A stretch of DNA of 64,000 nucleotides from Erinaceus europaeus (GCF_950295315.1 NC_080175.1:66241353-66305352); one strand, 5' to 3'. Shown: positions 1 through 11,059, counted from the stretch's first letter. Notes: a model not told the origin generated them from the sequence alone. Made by a program: numbers and translations.

Positions 1-725
1 AGGGTGAGGCCTAGAGTCTCAAGGCAGCTGGCTACAGTCAGTCTTTGAGAAACCCAGCAGCATAAAGGGAAGCTGCTAGTTTTGTGCAAAGTGTCCGAGG
101 TGTACCAGTGAGTCTGATAGAAGTACGAGTCCAAAGCAGATGTCCACCGAAGAATTGCCAAGGGGTGAATTGTTGTATGTCTGTCTCGATGGGGAATGTC
201 AGCCATTGGAATTCTGCTTTTCTTTAGAGAACTTGACAGCTGCAATTCACTTACTTATGAAACAAAACTTGTAGCAGGTTAGAAGTTTACCACAATTGAT
301 AACTTTATTACAATTGGAAGTCCCTTCCAGCATGATTCCAAGGCTATTATAGTTCAAACAATAAAATGTGGAAAGGCAAACATGAACCATAGAAACAAAA
401 AAGCCTCAGGCACGAGAATTATTAGCATAACCATAGCGCAATCTAACGTTTCTAATTGAGAAGGAATTTGAGACATTTACATATCAACAACGTCCTTTTA
501 ACCTTTTGTTACACCCATTCAAGATGGAGACACACCCTAGGTGTGCACAGGTTTTTTTTTTGACCAACTTAGTTAAAATATATTGATTGTTAACTAATTT
601 TTACCTCAGACTTTAAATGTAAGTTAATTTTATCTTTATGAGAATTAAGTTGAAAACCTTTTTCATTTAACTTTGTCTGGTAAGAATTTAGCCTTAAAGT
701 TATATTCTTAACCTTAAAGTTAATG
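1..725. other. No recognised feature
   Basis: AT-rich single-copy-looking sequence. The AT-rich end (550-725) has degenerate repeats of a CTTAAAGTTA-like motif. Confidence 0.5.
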
Positions 726-1790
726 TTACCAAACTTTAAACACACACATACACATGGTCTTCAATACACAAGGAGAGAAACTTTTGTTACGAAGACATGT
801 CATTTCAAACACGAATTCAGATCTGTACTGTCTTAGTCGTTCTGGGAGTGCATTGTCCAGCAGTGGCCTCTTGGGCAACTTCAGCTTTAGGAATTGTAGG
901 TTGCGATCTCTGCACGAATCTCTGCATATTCTAGCTTGTCTGCCTTCAGACCCAAGCTGGAGATCTCGGCCAGGGGGCCCAGTTTCGGCAGGGAGCCCGC
1001 GGTCTCCGGGTGATCCAGGATCTGCCCAGACTTCATAGCAGGAGGGCAGCGGGCCAGCCGTGCAGAAGGCGTGGGCCGAGGTGCCCGGGGTGGCACCTGT
1101 CCGCCATGTCTGCTGCCCTGCTCCCCCCGGCCGAGCAGCGTGGAGGGAGCCCACGCCCAATGTCCCGCGCCACACGGCGGAAAGCGGGCTCTTGCAGGCT
1201 GGCGTTGGGCGGAAACCACAGAGTGGTCCAGAGACAAATGTTCAAGAAACAGCGAAACAGTCTCGTGAAGAAAGAGCAGAGGCCTTTGGAGATCTCTTCA
1301 CAAGCAGAAGAGAAGGCCATAGTGTGTAGGTAGCCAAATTGTCTTCACTTATCTGAGAGATGCACAGGTCCGGTCCCACATTGTAGGCGCCATTTGTTGT
1401 TTAAATTTGGGGCTCCAGCAGGCCGGGCAAGCTTCACGGTGGTACACAAAGACTCAGGGACACACGGCTGGGCTGAGAAACTGCAGTTTAATCTTTATTC
1501 ATGAGCGGGCAAATCACCACACCATGTGCTTCCCCATCATTCTCCTTCAGTGGCTGCTGCTGGACCTCCTTAGCATAGGGGGCGGGGAGAAAGAGGGGGC
1601 GAAACTAGCAGGGACCAAACCAAATCTCTCAGAGGTAGGGGGAAGGGGACCAAACCAACACGAAGAATACCAACACAGAACTCTGCCATGCTTTTTGTCA
1701 TTTTTTGCTAAGGTATTTAAGTTAATCAAGTTAATCAATTGACTTTTGATTTTTGCATAGAAGATGCATTCAGAATATAACATATTATGA
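726..1790 (-). mobile_element. ERV2-like provirus fragment (LTR end, PBS, leader)
   Basis: Read on the - strand, AATAAA near 1499 is followed by an LTR-like U5 ending in AAATTTAAACAACA. A primer-binding-site-like TGGCGCC... with a GTGGGAC core lies at about 1372-1393, resembling the lysine-tRNA site of betaretrovirus-like elements but with changes. About 650 bases of leader or gag-side sequence follow, to about 726. Open frames here are short and overlap on both strands; no intact viral gene is seen. The LTR start near 1790 is approximate. Confidence 0.45.
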
Positions 1791-2836
1791 TGTTACCTAC
1801 TACTTTCTGGGTTTTTTGCATTTAAAAATTCAACCATAAATTGTATCATTGTCTTGTGTAAATTACTGATTTAAAGGACATGATTATTGATGATAGTCAC
1901 TTTGCATAACCATTATGCTATCTACCCCTGCCCAGGACATTATTGTTAAATTAGTGATAAACAGTGTTGCTTGGATTAGAATTGAGAAATAGACTCCTTG
2001 AGAGGGAGAGAGAGGGAGAGAGTGGAGGTGGAGAGTAGAAAAAAGCATGTTTTACTAAGAACTAGATTATGATTCATCATCTATCTGGAGAAAAGTTAAC
2101 TGTGATATTTTTAGTATATTAAGGACTTAGCTTCTAAGTTTATCCATCTAGCCAAAACATTAAGTAGAATATTCATAAATGTAATTCAAAGGACCCAGCC
2201 CAAGATGCTATTGAATAAAAGATTTTCCATTATACGGAAAGGAAAAATAGAGATCTGAAAAAGGAAAACACAATGGTAACATTTACCTATGTCCTTTTAG
2301 AGAGTAAATCTCACAATTATTTTTTGTCATTTAAGCACTCACTTGTTATTAAACTTGTAAACTCATTCCACTTCTCCAACGGAAACAATTTTTACTATTA
2401 TTTTCTTTAATGATGTGGCACTTTTGGTAAAGTAACTTTTCAGATTGTATCTTAAATATACTCATTTCATTCCCCATGGCACATTATTGTTCATACTTTT
2501 CAGATAATCTCTGTGGATTCTTCAGTGAAATAGAAGAAAAGTAATAAAACAAACATGAAGATACAAAAAAATATACATCCACCCGAAAGAGAGACAGAGA
2601 GAGAGACTCTCTCCCACACCCACATAAATCACAGTTCCAGCTCCTTGCAGGAGTTTTTGCTAAGTGGGTAATATATGTAATAAAGCAGGCTACTGTATTT
2701 CGGAGGCAAAGTTGATTTTATTTTTTTATTAATATTAGTGTTTATTGATGTACTATTTAAAGGCATGTCAGATAGCACCCTTTGTGCTGTTTTGTTTTGA
2801 GTATATTTCTATGGAAAGAGACTTCAAAAATTAACC
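1791..2836. other. No recognised gene; AT-rich
   Basis: Contains a short GAGA tract near 1998-2025 and a SINE-like remnant at about 2575-2660. Otherwise nothing recognisable. Confidence 0.45.
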
Positions 2837-2837
2837 A

Positions 2838-3236
2838 CACTGAGTAAGTTTTGGTATATATACACAATGGAATACTACTCAGCTATTAAAAATGATGAAT
2901 TCACCTTCTTTACCCCATCTTGGATGGAGCTTGAAGATATCAAGCTAAGTGAGATAAGTCAGAAACAAAAGGATGAGTATGGGGTGATCTTGCTCATAGA
3001 CAGAAGTTGAAAAACAAGATCAGAAGGGAAAACACTAAGCAGAACTTGGACTGGAGTGGTATATTGCACCAAAGTAAAAGATTCTGTGGAGGGGCGATCT
3101 GGTCCTGGAACAGCATGCCGGTGAAGGACCTGAGGGGGTTGTATTGTTATGTGGAAATGTTATACATGTACAAACTATTGTATTCTACTGTCGACTATAG
3201 ACCTTTAACCCCCCAATAAAGAAATATTTTTAAAAA
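2838..3236 (+). mobile_element. L1 3' end
   Basis: Begins in the end of L1 ORF2 (ACACAATGGAATACTACTC, the conserved NGILLS-type stretch) and runs through the 3' UTR to CCCCAATAAAGAAATA and an A-rich tail. 5'-truncated. Confidence 0.85.
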
Positions 3237-3432
3237 ATTAACCACAAACATCTAAATGATTTAACAATGCTTCAACCTTAGTAATATTTTATTTAGGTAA
3301 AATGTGTTCAGTCTTAAATGTTGGATGACAACATCTCATAGGCATTTAATAAATTATATGTACTTATATATAATTTGTTAAATATACATTTATATATATT
3401 TGATACTGCATTTCATTAGAAATAAATTTTCA

Positions 3433-3610
3433 GGCTGGGGAGACAGTATTATGGTTCAGTAAGACTTTCATGCCTGAGGCTCTATGGTCTCAGGTTCAGT
3501 TCCCAGCAGCAACCTCAAAGGTGAGCAGTGCTCTGGTCTTTTCCTATGTATCTTTCTCTCTGCTCTCTCTCATTAAAATAACTAAAATATTTAAAAAGAA
3601 GAAGAGAAAG
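3433..3610 (+). mobile_element. tRNA-derived SINE, type C
   Basis: Type C in this annotation: body GGGGAGACAGYATWATGGTT..., then CATGCCTGAGGCTC, GGTYCAGTTCCC (B-box-like), GAGCAGTGCTCTGG and a CTCTCT/ATTAAAATAAA tail. Confidence 0.75.
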
Positions 3611-3716
3611 AAGAGAAGAAAGAAATATAAATTTTCCAAAGTTTATGGGCACATAACTTTTCTTCAAATAGCTAGTCTGAAAGAAAAAAAAAACACTTCA
3701 GTAGAAAATGTTTCTG

Positions 3717-4014
3717 AGGTGTCGGAAGGTAGCACAGCGGGTTAAGCGCACGTGGTGCAAAGCACAAGGACCACCGTAAAGATCCGGATTTGAGCCCCTG
3801 GCTCCCCACCTGCAGGGGAGTTGCTTCACAGGCGGTGAAGCAGGTCTGCAGGTGTCTATCTTTCTCTCCCCCTCTCTGTCTTCCCCTCCTCTCTCCATTT
3901 CTCTCTGTCCTGTCCAACAATGATGACATCAGTAACAACCACAATAATAACTACAACAATAAAAAAACAAGGGCAACAAAAGAAAATAAATATTAATAAA
4001 AAAAATTTTTTTAA
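3717..4014 (+). mobile_element. tRNA-derived SINE, type A (hedgehog family)
   Basis: Type A in this annotation: an A-box-like GGTAGCACAGCGGGTTAAG, CGCAAGGACC, a B-box-like GGTTCGAGCCCC, CTCCCCACCTGCAGGGGAG, a CT-rich region, then CCAACAA(C) repeats and ACAAGGGCAACAAAA before an A/AT tail. TSD AGAAAATGTTTCTG at 3703-3716 and 4015-4028. Confidence 0.92.
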
Positions 4015-4028
4015 AGAAAATGTTTCTG

Positions 4029-4313
4029 GAGGCAGGCGTGAGCTCAGTGGATTAAGCGCACATGGCCTAGAAGCCCACCTGCTCCCCACCTGCAGGGGGG
4101 TCGCTTCACAGGCAGTGAAGCAGGTCTTCAGGTGTCTATTTTTCTCTCCTCCTCTCTGTCTTCCCCTCCTCTCTCAATTTCTCTCTGTCCTATCCAACAA
4201 CAACAGCAATGACAACAAAGGCAACAAAACGGGGGAAATGGCCCCAGGCACAGTGGAATGGCAGTGCAGGCACTGAGGTGCAGCAATAACCCTGGCAGCA
4301 AAAAAAAAAAAAA
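4029..4313 (+). mobile_element. tRNA-derived SINE, type A
   Basis: Inserted directly behind the previous copy at the same target. GTTTCTG recurs at its far end (4315-4321). This copy carries the longer tail with GGCCCCAGGCACAGTGG and CAGCAATAACCCTGG. Confidence 0.88.
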
Positions 4314-4321
4314 AGTTTCTG

Positions 4322-5540
4322 TATTATAAATGTATATTTAAGGGGTACATACATACATGTATACATATATACAGATATATATATATTATTAAGTTTCTCT
4401 TAATACCTGAAACATATTTTAAAACAAAAGGCAGTGTCATACACTTACAAAAACTTCTTTAAACTGTATCAGAAATATGTTTAGGATTTTGTGTTTGACT
4501 TGTGCAGTTCCCCAGAGCATTAGTTCTCTGGCTTTTGGAATGTGGGATAAACAACTAAGAAGGTAATTTTAAATGACACTACTGGACTCACCTTAGAATC
4601 CCTGTCAGTCGTTGGACCTCATTTTGAAAATCAGGTCAAATCATTCATTGTTTGACCCAGTAGTCAAATATTACAAAGACCATTAATGCCAAAACAGTTT
4701 GGCATGGTGTAGCCAAATGAATTACTACAGTCTTAAGTAAAATTTGAATGACTTCTTCAAATTAGATATCTTTTGAAAATATCCATCAGTTTTCTTTTTT
4801 TTGTTTTTGTTTTTGTTTCTGTTTCAGATGCTTGATATTTATTTATATGTATTTGAAACAATAAGAACTCTTTGTGGAACACATATGCCCATATTATAAA
4901 TGGTGTAGAAACACACAAGCTAGATACCAGTACAAAGGAAGCGCACCTCTCCTCATGAAATTAAAAAAAAAACCCGAATAGTTGATACAAACAGGCAAAT
5001 CCATTCTCACATTCACAGCCATATACAGACCCAACACTGAGAAAGTGCAGTGTTCATTGAAACTTGCTGGCTATCCATCCATCAGTAATCTACCAGTGTT
5101 AACAATTCATGAGCATTTGTCTATAAGGAGGCTTTACTGTTTCTCAGAGTGTTTGTTTCTAAAACTTTTTTTTTAACTGATAAGATTTACTGTGCATATT
5201 TTATAGAGAATTGGTCTACAAAGGTGTCTTTAATTTAATTTAATTTAAAGATGTCTTTAATTGTGGTGTTTTTTTTTTTAAATCGTGGTGTTTTTGATCT
5301 TTTTTTTTTCTTTTGTAGTCTTTAGGTGCCAGGTCGATTCTTTTATTCTGTAAAATGTCTCTTGGAATACTCAGCAGGGAAATGAGGAAGTTAACAGAAT
5401 GGCTGGAACTTTGGTGTCCTAAAAAGCTCTGTTCATCCTTTGGTTAGTTCTTTTTTTTGGGGGGGAGGGGGGCAGTATTATGCTTCTTTGATACCTGTAC
5501 ATTTGCTTCTTTTTAGATTTTGTGTCGATTTTTGTCCTGT
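4322..5540. other. No recognised gene; AT-rich
   Basis: TATA/CATA simple repeat at 4343-4387 and several T runs. Otherwise single-copy-looking sequence. Confidence 0.5.
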
Positions 5541-5575
5541 AAGAAGCCTGCCTACTCACTACCTACAAAACAGAG

Positions 5576-5629
<54 letters not shown>

Positions 5630-6065
5630 CTCTTCATTTGAACTATTCCAGCCTTTAGGTTCATGATTAGTCAACAATTTGTTTGGCTATATATGTTAAC
5701 TCTTTTTTCAGCCACCAGGTTCCAGACACCATGATGCCAACCAGACTTCCCTGGGCAGACGACCCCACCAATATGTCCTGGATCCCTTCCCCAGAGCTCC
5801 ACCTCACTGGAAAAATAGAGTTGCAGGCTGGGAGTATAGATCGACCTGTCAATGCCCATGTTCAGTGGGGAAGCAATTACAAAGGCCAGACCTTCCACCT
5901 TCTGCAACCCATAATGACCCTGGGTCCATACTCCCAGAGGGTTAAAGAACAGGAAAGCTATCAGGGGAGGAGATGGGATACCAAGTTCTGGTGGTGGGAA
6001 TTGTACCCCTTTTATCCTATGGTCTTGTCAGTGTTTCCATTTTATAAATTAAAAAAAGCAAATAA
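5535..6065 (+). mobile_element. LINE (L1-type) 3' UTR fragment with internal (CA)n
   Basis: Same 3' UTR family as the copies at 7241-8716, 15730-16398 and 25225-25475: GCCTTTAGGTTCATG, CAACCAGACTTCCCTGG, CAATGCCCATGTTCAGTGGGG and CTATCAGGGGAGG, then an A-rich tail. A (CA)n run at 5585-5628 sits inside the element where other copies read CCCCCCAAC. The open frame across it is not a host gene. Confidence 0.8.
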
Positions 6066-6126
6066 AATTTAAAAAAAGAAAGAAAGAAAGAAAGGAAGGA
6101 AGGAAGGAAGGAAGGAAGGAAGAAAA
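6066..6126. repeat. (GAAA)n/(GGAA)n microsatellite
   Basis: Grown from the LINE poly(A) tail: AAAAAGAAAGAAAGG changing to GGAAGGAA. Confidence 0.9.
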
Positions 6127-6580
6127 GTGGGCCCCGGTGTGACATAAGAAGGGTATAAAAGGTGGATGTGAGGGAGATCTGGCTGCGACATCTGTCACCC
6201 CATTGATCGCCAGGGTTGATTCAGCTGATCTGGCTGGCTAGGCGGGTGTCCTCTTCCTCCCTCACCGCTACATGTGCGTCCCTCCCGAAGCTACGCGCCT
6301 TCCCCGAATAGAGATGGACTGGTATACGAGTAGCTGCGCTCCCCTGCTCGAACCTCCAACCAAGCTCTCAAGAAGGGTATAAAAGGGAGGGGCTTGTAGA
6401 AGTCTTGGTCTTTTGGTCTTGGACTTTTGCCTTTTGAAACAGGTCCAGAGACCCCTGGAAACCTGTCCCCCAAGCTTTTAACTCTAGCTTTAATTATAAC
6501 TTCACTTTTGCTTGGAACTAACTATCTCAGACACCAATAAAGAACAAATTTACAAACTGCACACTTGTAATGCATGTTCT
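6127..6580 (+). mobile_element. LTR-like fragment interrupted by 7SK pseudogene
   Basis: Flanks of the 7SK insertion read GGGTATAAAAGG (TATA box), then a T/G-rich stretch, and AATAAA at 6536-6541 followed by CACACTTG. This order of promoter, short transcribed region and poly(A) signal is typical of an endogenous-retrovirus LTR. The family is not identified and no viral gene is present. Confidence 0.45.
6164..6369 (+). pseudogene. RN7SK: 7SK snRNA retropseudogene, 3'-truncated
   Basis: Starts exactly at the 7SK 5' end (GGATGTGAGGG.GATCTGG) and follows it through CATCTGTCACCCCATTGATC, GGCTGGCTAGGCGGGTGTCC and GTATACGAGTAGCTGCGC to CAAGCTCTC. About 30 bases are missing internally after CCGAAGCT, and the RNA 3' part is absent. 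TSDs AAGAAGGGTATAAAAGG at 6146-6162 and 6370-6386, with no poly(A), mark a tailless retropseudogene. 7SK itself is the scaffold RNA that holds P-TEFb inactive; this copy cannot do that. Confidence 0.93.
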
Positions 6581-6698
6581 CTTGAAATTTTTTTCCAGCA
6601 AAACTGTGTCAAACCCCAGAAGGGAATCATACCTACCCTAGAACCCTTCTTCAAACCCATTGAAAGACTCTAGCGAAATCTTTGGGAAAAATGAGACT

Positions 6699-6895
6699 CG
6701 GGCCAGGTGGTGGTGCACCTGATTAAGTGCACACATCACAGTGCACAAGGACCCAGGTTCAAACCCCTGCTCTCCACCTTCAGGGTGACAGCTTCACGAG
6801 TGGTCTTTCTTGTCTCTTTCCTTCTCTGTCTCCCCTTCCTCTTGAATTCTCACTGTCTCTATCCAATAAATAAAGAAAAATTTAAAATTTAAAAT
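6699..6895 (+). mobile_element. tRNA-derived SINE, type B
   Basis: Type B in this annotation: GGTGGTGGTGCACCTGRTTAAG, CACAAGGACCCAGGTTCAAA (B box), CCCCTGSTCTCCACCT, then GCTTCAYGAGTGGT, a CT-rich region and CTATCCAATAAATAAAG. Confidence 0.85.
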
Positions 6896-7014
6896 TAATT
6901 TTAAAAAAGATGAACATCTGTGTACATTTCAACTAGAACTTAGTTGAGGACATTTTCTTTACTTAAGGCAGTACTGGGAAGACACATGGGGCCTTTGGGT
7001 GTGTAATATTGTCA

Positions 7015-7195
7015 AGCCATCTCCATGGCCCAATTTTTATTATCCGTTTTGAAGAGAGGGACAGAAAGACAGAGGGACAGATGTGCCCAACACCAGAGCA
7101 TTGTTGTTCTTATGATCTCTCACACTTGGCATTGAGAATTAGACTCAGGACCTCACACGCCAAAGGCCTGCACAACTACAGGTCCTGAGACAATA
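7015..7195 (-). mobile_element. Old tRNA-derived SINE
   Basis: GAGAGGGACAGAAAGACAG followed by GACTCAGGACCTCACACGCC is the reverse complement of a degenerate type C/D body. Confidence 0.5.
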
Positions 7196-7239
7196 TTTTA
7201 GTAAGGGAACTAAATCAATGTGCCAAAGACATGATATTC

Positions 7240-7240
<1 letters not shown>

Positions 7241-7271
<31 letters not shown>

Positions 7272-8716
7272 TTATAGAAAGGAAAACCATAGGATAAGAG
7301 GGGTACAACTCCACACAATTCCCACCATCTGAACTCCACATCCCATCCCCTCCCCTGATACCTTTCCTAATTTTTATCCCTCTGGGAGTATGGATCCAGA
7401 ATCATTATGGGGTGAGAAGGTGGAAGGTCTGGCTTCTGTAACTGCTGAACATGGGCATTGACAGGCCAATCCATACTTGATCTCTACAATTGTTGATCCA
7501 AGTTGAGGGCAAGGTCCTATGGGGGCCGCCCTATTCGAGTCCTGAGATTTCCAGACAGACATGATGCGTCTAAAGCTTAAATAAATCCCTCTCTCCATTG
7601 TTATTGTTCATCTATATGAGGAACAACACAATACACCCCTTTGTGAGCCCCCCATAGGACCTGGCCCTCAACTTGGATCAACAATGGTAGAGAACGTTCC
7701 ATCCTCTGAAGGGAGAATGGACAACATACTCTATGCTATACCTGAGGAATATGGGTCGATATTGGGGCTGCTTGGAATGTTCCTACTTATGACCACAGAA
7801 TGTGAGCTCAGATCTACAGGGATGCTGAGGTCACATAGGCTCCTAAGCTGAATAAGGGCCCCAGATCAAATCAAATAGATGGGGTTTACAGTCAACAATA
7901 TTTATACCCTTTTCCCTTATTAGGGAGCTACTCTCTTCCCTGATCCAGCTTTCTGGTCCTTCTGTCAGCCATGATGTCATATCCCCAGACAATAATTAGG
8001 ATCCACCTGCATATCAGATTTCAGGCTCAGGCAAAAAAAAAAAAAAAACTACTATAGCCACAGGCCCTTTGAAATATAACTAAAATATGCCTACTTGCTA
8101 TCTACAAAATAGAGGACCCCCCAACTCTTTATCTGCACTATTCCAGCCTTTAGGTTCATGGTTGTTCAACAATTTGTTTGGCTTTGTATGTTATCTCTCT
8201 TTTCAACCTCCAGGTTCCAGATGTTAGCATGATGCCGACCAGACTTCCCTGGACAGACAACCCCACCAATGTGTTCTGGAGCTCCAATTCCCCAGAGTCC
8301 CACCCTGCTAGGGAAAGAGAGAGACAGGCTGAGAGAGAGAGACAGGCTGAGAGTATGGATCGATCAGTCAACACCCATGTTCAGTGGGGAAGCAATTACA
8401 GAAGCCAGACCTTCGACCTTCTGTATCCCACAATGGCCTTGGGTCCATACTTCCAGAGGGTTAAAGAATAGGAAAGCTATCAGGGGAGGGGATGGGATAT
8501 GGAGATCTGATGGTGGAAACTGTGTGGAGCTGTACCCCTCTTATCCTATGGTTTTTTTCAATGCTTCTTTTTTATAAATAAAAAAAGAAAAAGAAAAAAA
8601 AACAAAAACAAAAAAAAAGGTTCTATGGGGGCCCACAAAGGGGTCTATTGTGTTGTTCCTGATAGAGATGACTGATAATATTGGGGAGAGGAATTTAATC
8701 AAGGTCTAGGCCCATC
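7241..8716 (-). mobile_element. LINE (L1-type) 3' UTR, - strand, split by a nested copy
   Basis: Perfect 15-base TSDs AAGACATGATATTCT at 7226-7240 and 8717-8731. The - strand element occupies 7241-7510 (starting with a (TTA)n-rich tail) and resumes at 8632-8716. A + strand relative separates the two parts. Confidence 0.9.
7526..8616 (+). mobile_element. LINE (L1-type) 3' UTR, + strand, nested
   Basis: Inserted in opposite orientation into its own family. TSDs AAGGTCCTATGGGGG (7511-7525) and AAGGTTCTATGGGGG (8617-8631) differ at one base, with an A-rich tail at 8577-8618. An internal A run sits at 8034-8048. Confidence 0.9.
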
Positions 8717-8847
8717 AAGACATGATATTCTGTATCTTTACTGTCTTTTAAGTTTTTTAAAGTCATGTTTTTGTTGAAGTCTTTGCAATGTCTTTAGTAC
8801 CTGTTGATTCTGTGGGACTGAAACAATGTGATCACAAGGGATGTGCG

Positions 8848-8854
<7 letters not shown>

Positions 8855-8881
<27 letters not shown>
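8855..8881. repeat. (TG)n microsatellite
   Basis: About 14 uninterrupted TG units. Confidence 0.95.
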
Positions 8882-8884
<3 letters not shown>

Positions 8885-8934
8885 AAGAAATACCTTCCAG
8901 AGAAGATAACTTAGGTTTAAAAGAAAAGCCTGTG

Positions 8935-9095
8935 TCGGGGCAGCCAATGGTTATGCAAATGACCTTTATGGCTTAGGCTCCAGTGTCTCAGCACCACCAT
9001 AAACCAGAGCTGAACAGTGCTCTGGTTTCTCTCTGTGTATCTTTCTCTCTGCATATTTCTCTCTTGATAAAATAAAATTTAAAAGAAAGAAAGGA
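8935..9095 (+). mobile_element. tRNA-derived SINE, type C
   Basis: GGTTATGCAAATGACC, CAGAGCTGAACAGTGCTCTGG and a CTCTTGATAAAATAAAATTT tail that runs into the GAAA tract. Confidence 0.75.
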
Positions 9096-9139
9096 GAGGA
9101 AAAAAGAATGAGAAAGAAAAAAAGAAAGAAATAGTAATT

Positions 9140-9191
<52 letters not shown>

Positions 9192-9253
9192 GGAGAAAGG
9201 AAGGAAGGAAGGAAGGAAGGAAGGAAGGAAGGAAGGAAGGAAAGAAGGAGGGA
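9085..9253. repeat. (GAAA)n then (GGAA)n microsatellite
   Basis: GAAAG units to about 9190 and GGAA units at 9199-9242, apparently seeded by the SINE tail before it. Confidence 0.95.
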
Positions 9254-9276
9254 GACCAATCCTGTGTGGCTGTGTG

Positions 9277-9420
9277 GCAGCCTGGAAGGTGGTGTGGTGT
9301 ATAACGGATTAGGCTTTCAAGCAGGTGGTCCTGAGTTTGAGCCTGGCTATCACATGTGTTAGATGCTCTCTGGTTCTTTGTCCCTCTCTCTTTCTTGTAA
9401 ATAGATAAATATTTTTTTAA
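9277..9420 (+). mobile_element. tRNA-derived SINE, type D
   Basis: Type D in this annotation: GGCAGCCTGGAAGGTGGTGYRGTG.ATAACGGATTAGGCTTTCAAGC-like head, GTCCTGAGTTTGAGCC, CACATGTG, TCTGGTTCTTTSTC and a TAAATAGATAAATA tail. Confidence 0.7.
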
Positions 9421-9679
9421 AATCTAAAGAAAAGTCTCTCTGTGTGTTATCCTTTTTTAGGGGATATTTCCTTTGATTAGAGTGAAAATGATCCTTCTCC
9501 CAGTTCCAGAAAATGTAGAAATGGGTGGGGGGGGGGGGGTGCGGACAGTGAAGATTCTCAGGATGTTGGATTTTCTGCTTCTCCACCAGGGGTCAGTATT
9601 ACTGTGATAAACGATACCTCAGCAGCCCTCACCCAGCAGATGACAACTTTTTATCAGATTTTGTCAAAGGATCTTCTCT

Positions 9680-9805
9680 GTTACTTCTAGAGCCCTGATC
9701 AGCTCTGGCTGATGGTGGTGCCAGCAACTGAAGCTGGGACTTCAGAGCCTCAGGCAAGAGAATCTGTTGTGCCACCAATGGTGCTATGTCCCCAGCCCCT
9801 AAAAT
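9680..9805 (-). mobile_element. tRNA-derived SINE, type C
   Basis: GAGCCCTGATCAGCTCTGGCTGATGGTGGTG, ending CTATGTCCCCAGCCCC. Confidence 0.75.
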
Positions 9806-9829
9806 TGATTTGTTAAAAGATATTTTGGG

Positions 9830-9960
9830 GGAAGGAGAGATAACATAATGGTTATGCAAAGAGACGCTCATGCCTGAGCCTCCAAAGTCCCAGGTTCACT
9901 ACCATGAACCAGAGTTGAGCAGGGCTCTGGTAAAAATAATAATTAATGAGAGATATAGAT
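9830..9960 (+). mobile_element. tRNA-derived SINE, type C
   Basis: GGAAGGAGAGATAACATAATGG to GAGCAGGGCTCTGGTAAAAATAATAA. Confidence 0.75.
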
Positions 9961-10075
9961 ACCAGAGCCCTACTCATGTGTGGTTTTTCATAGTGCTGGG
10001 AATTGTGCCTCTGAGGCTTCAGGTATACAAGTCTGGTGAGCTACCACTGTACTGTCTCCACATGCCCAAAATACA
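9960..10075 (-). mobile_element. tRNA-derived SINE, type C, degenerate
   Basis: ACCAGAGCCCTACTCATGTGTGG to CCACTGTACTGTCTCC. It abuts the preceding + copy tail to tail. Confidence 0.55.
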
Positions 10076-10317
10076 TTTCAAGTGATTTTTTAAATTGTAC
10101 TTTATGAGAGAGAGAGACTGAGCTGTAGAGGAGCTCCAACACATGTGGTTCTGAGGAGTCACAAGGGGGGTGGGGGAAGGGCTCACATTTGCAAGTCCTG
10201 CCCTCTACCCACTGAGAGCTGCTCCCCTCAACTTCTCACAACCACATTGGTTTTACATAACTGCTAATATCAATATGCCTTTTGTTAATTTAATTTTTCA
10301 AAACCTTTCATTTTCAA

Positions 10318-10503
10318 AAAGCATTTATTATTTGAGAGGAAAGACAGAAATAGAGGAAGGGAGAATATTGAGAGACACCTGTAGCCCTGCTCCACCACTC
10401 GTGAAGCTTCCCCTGCACCTGTAGGTGAGGACAAGGGGCTTGAACTCAGGTCCTCATGCTTTGTAACATGTGCTCTCAACTGGATGTGCCACTGTCTGGC
10501 CCC
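10318..10503 (-). mobile_element. tRNA-derived SINE, type B
   Basis: CCACCACTCGTGAAGCTTCCCC and GGGGCTTGAACTCAGGTCCT, ending TGTCTGGCCCC. Confidence 0.8.
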
Positions 10504-10768
10504 CTCAATACACATTTTAAGTCAATCTTCTGAAGGAAAGGCCACTTCTGCCAAGCTTTCTTGGAATTGCTCAGACTTCTTAAACTGGTTTTGGGAGTTA
10601 GACCTTCCCTGTTTATTTACAATGTAGGGAATTTCCTGTGTGGGAACTGTCTAGAGAGAAACCTGCAGGCCATATTGCATGTGGCCTGGGCACTGTGCTG
10701 CCCAGGAGGGTACCTTTAGCTGAGAATAAAAGTGAGCTGATTTAGGTTACTTAAAGACAGAGAACTTG

Positions 10769-11058
10769 GGGGTCGGGGTGGTGGCACACCTGGGTTAAGC
10801 ACACACAGTAGGAAGTTCAATGATCCTGGTTCAAGTCTCTGACTCCCCAACTATAGGGAGATCACTTCACAAGCAGTGAAGCAGATCTGCAGGTGACTAT
10901 CTTTCTCTTCCCCTCTTTATCTGCCCCTCCTCTCCCAATTTCTCTCTGTCCTATCCAATACAAATGGAAAAAAAAATGGCCACCAAGAGCAGTAGATTCA
11001 TAGTGCAGGCACTAAACCCTAGTGATAACACTGGAGGCAAAGAGAGAGGGGGGAGAGA
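10769..11058 (+). mobile_element. tRNA-derived SINE, type A
   Basis: Long-tailed copy with GGCACTAAACCCTAGTGATAACAC before the A/GA tail. AGAGAACTT flanks both ends (10759-10767, 11060-11068). Confidence 0.8.
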
Positions 11059-11059
11059 G

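Noticed and set aside
726..1237. - strand frames of 116 and 149 codons as viral gag
   Set aside because: They overlap in different frames and I see no conserved retroviral motif, so only an ERV leader or fragment is called.
5683..6072. 129-codon frame
   Set aside because: Lies in a LINE 3' UTR repeated at least four times in the window; other copies are not open in the same way.
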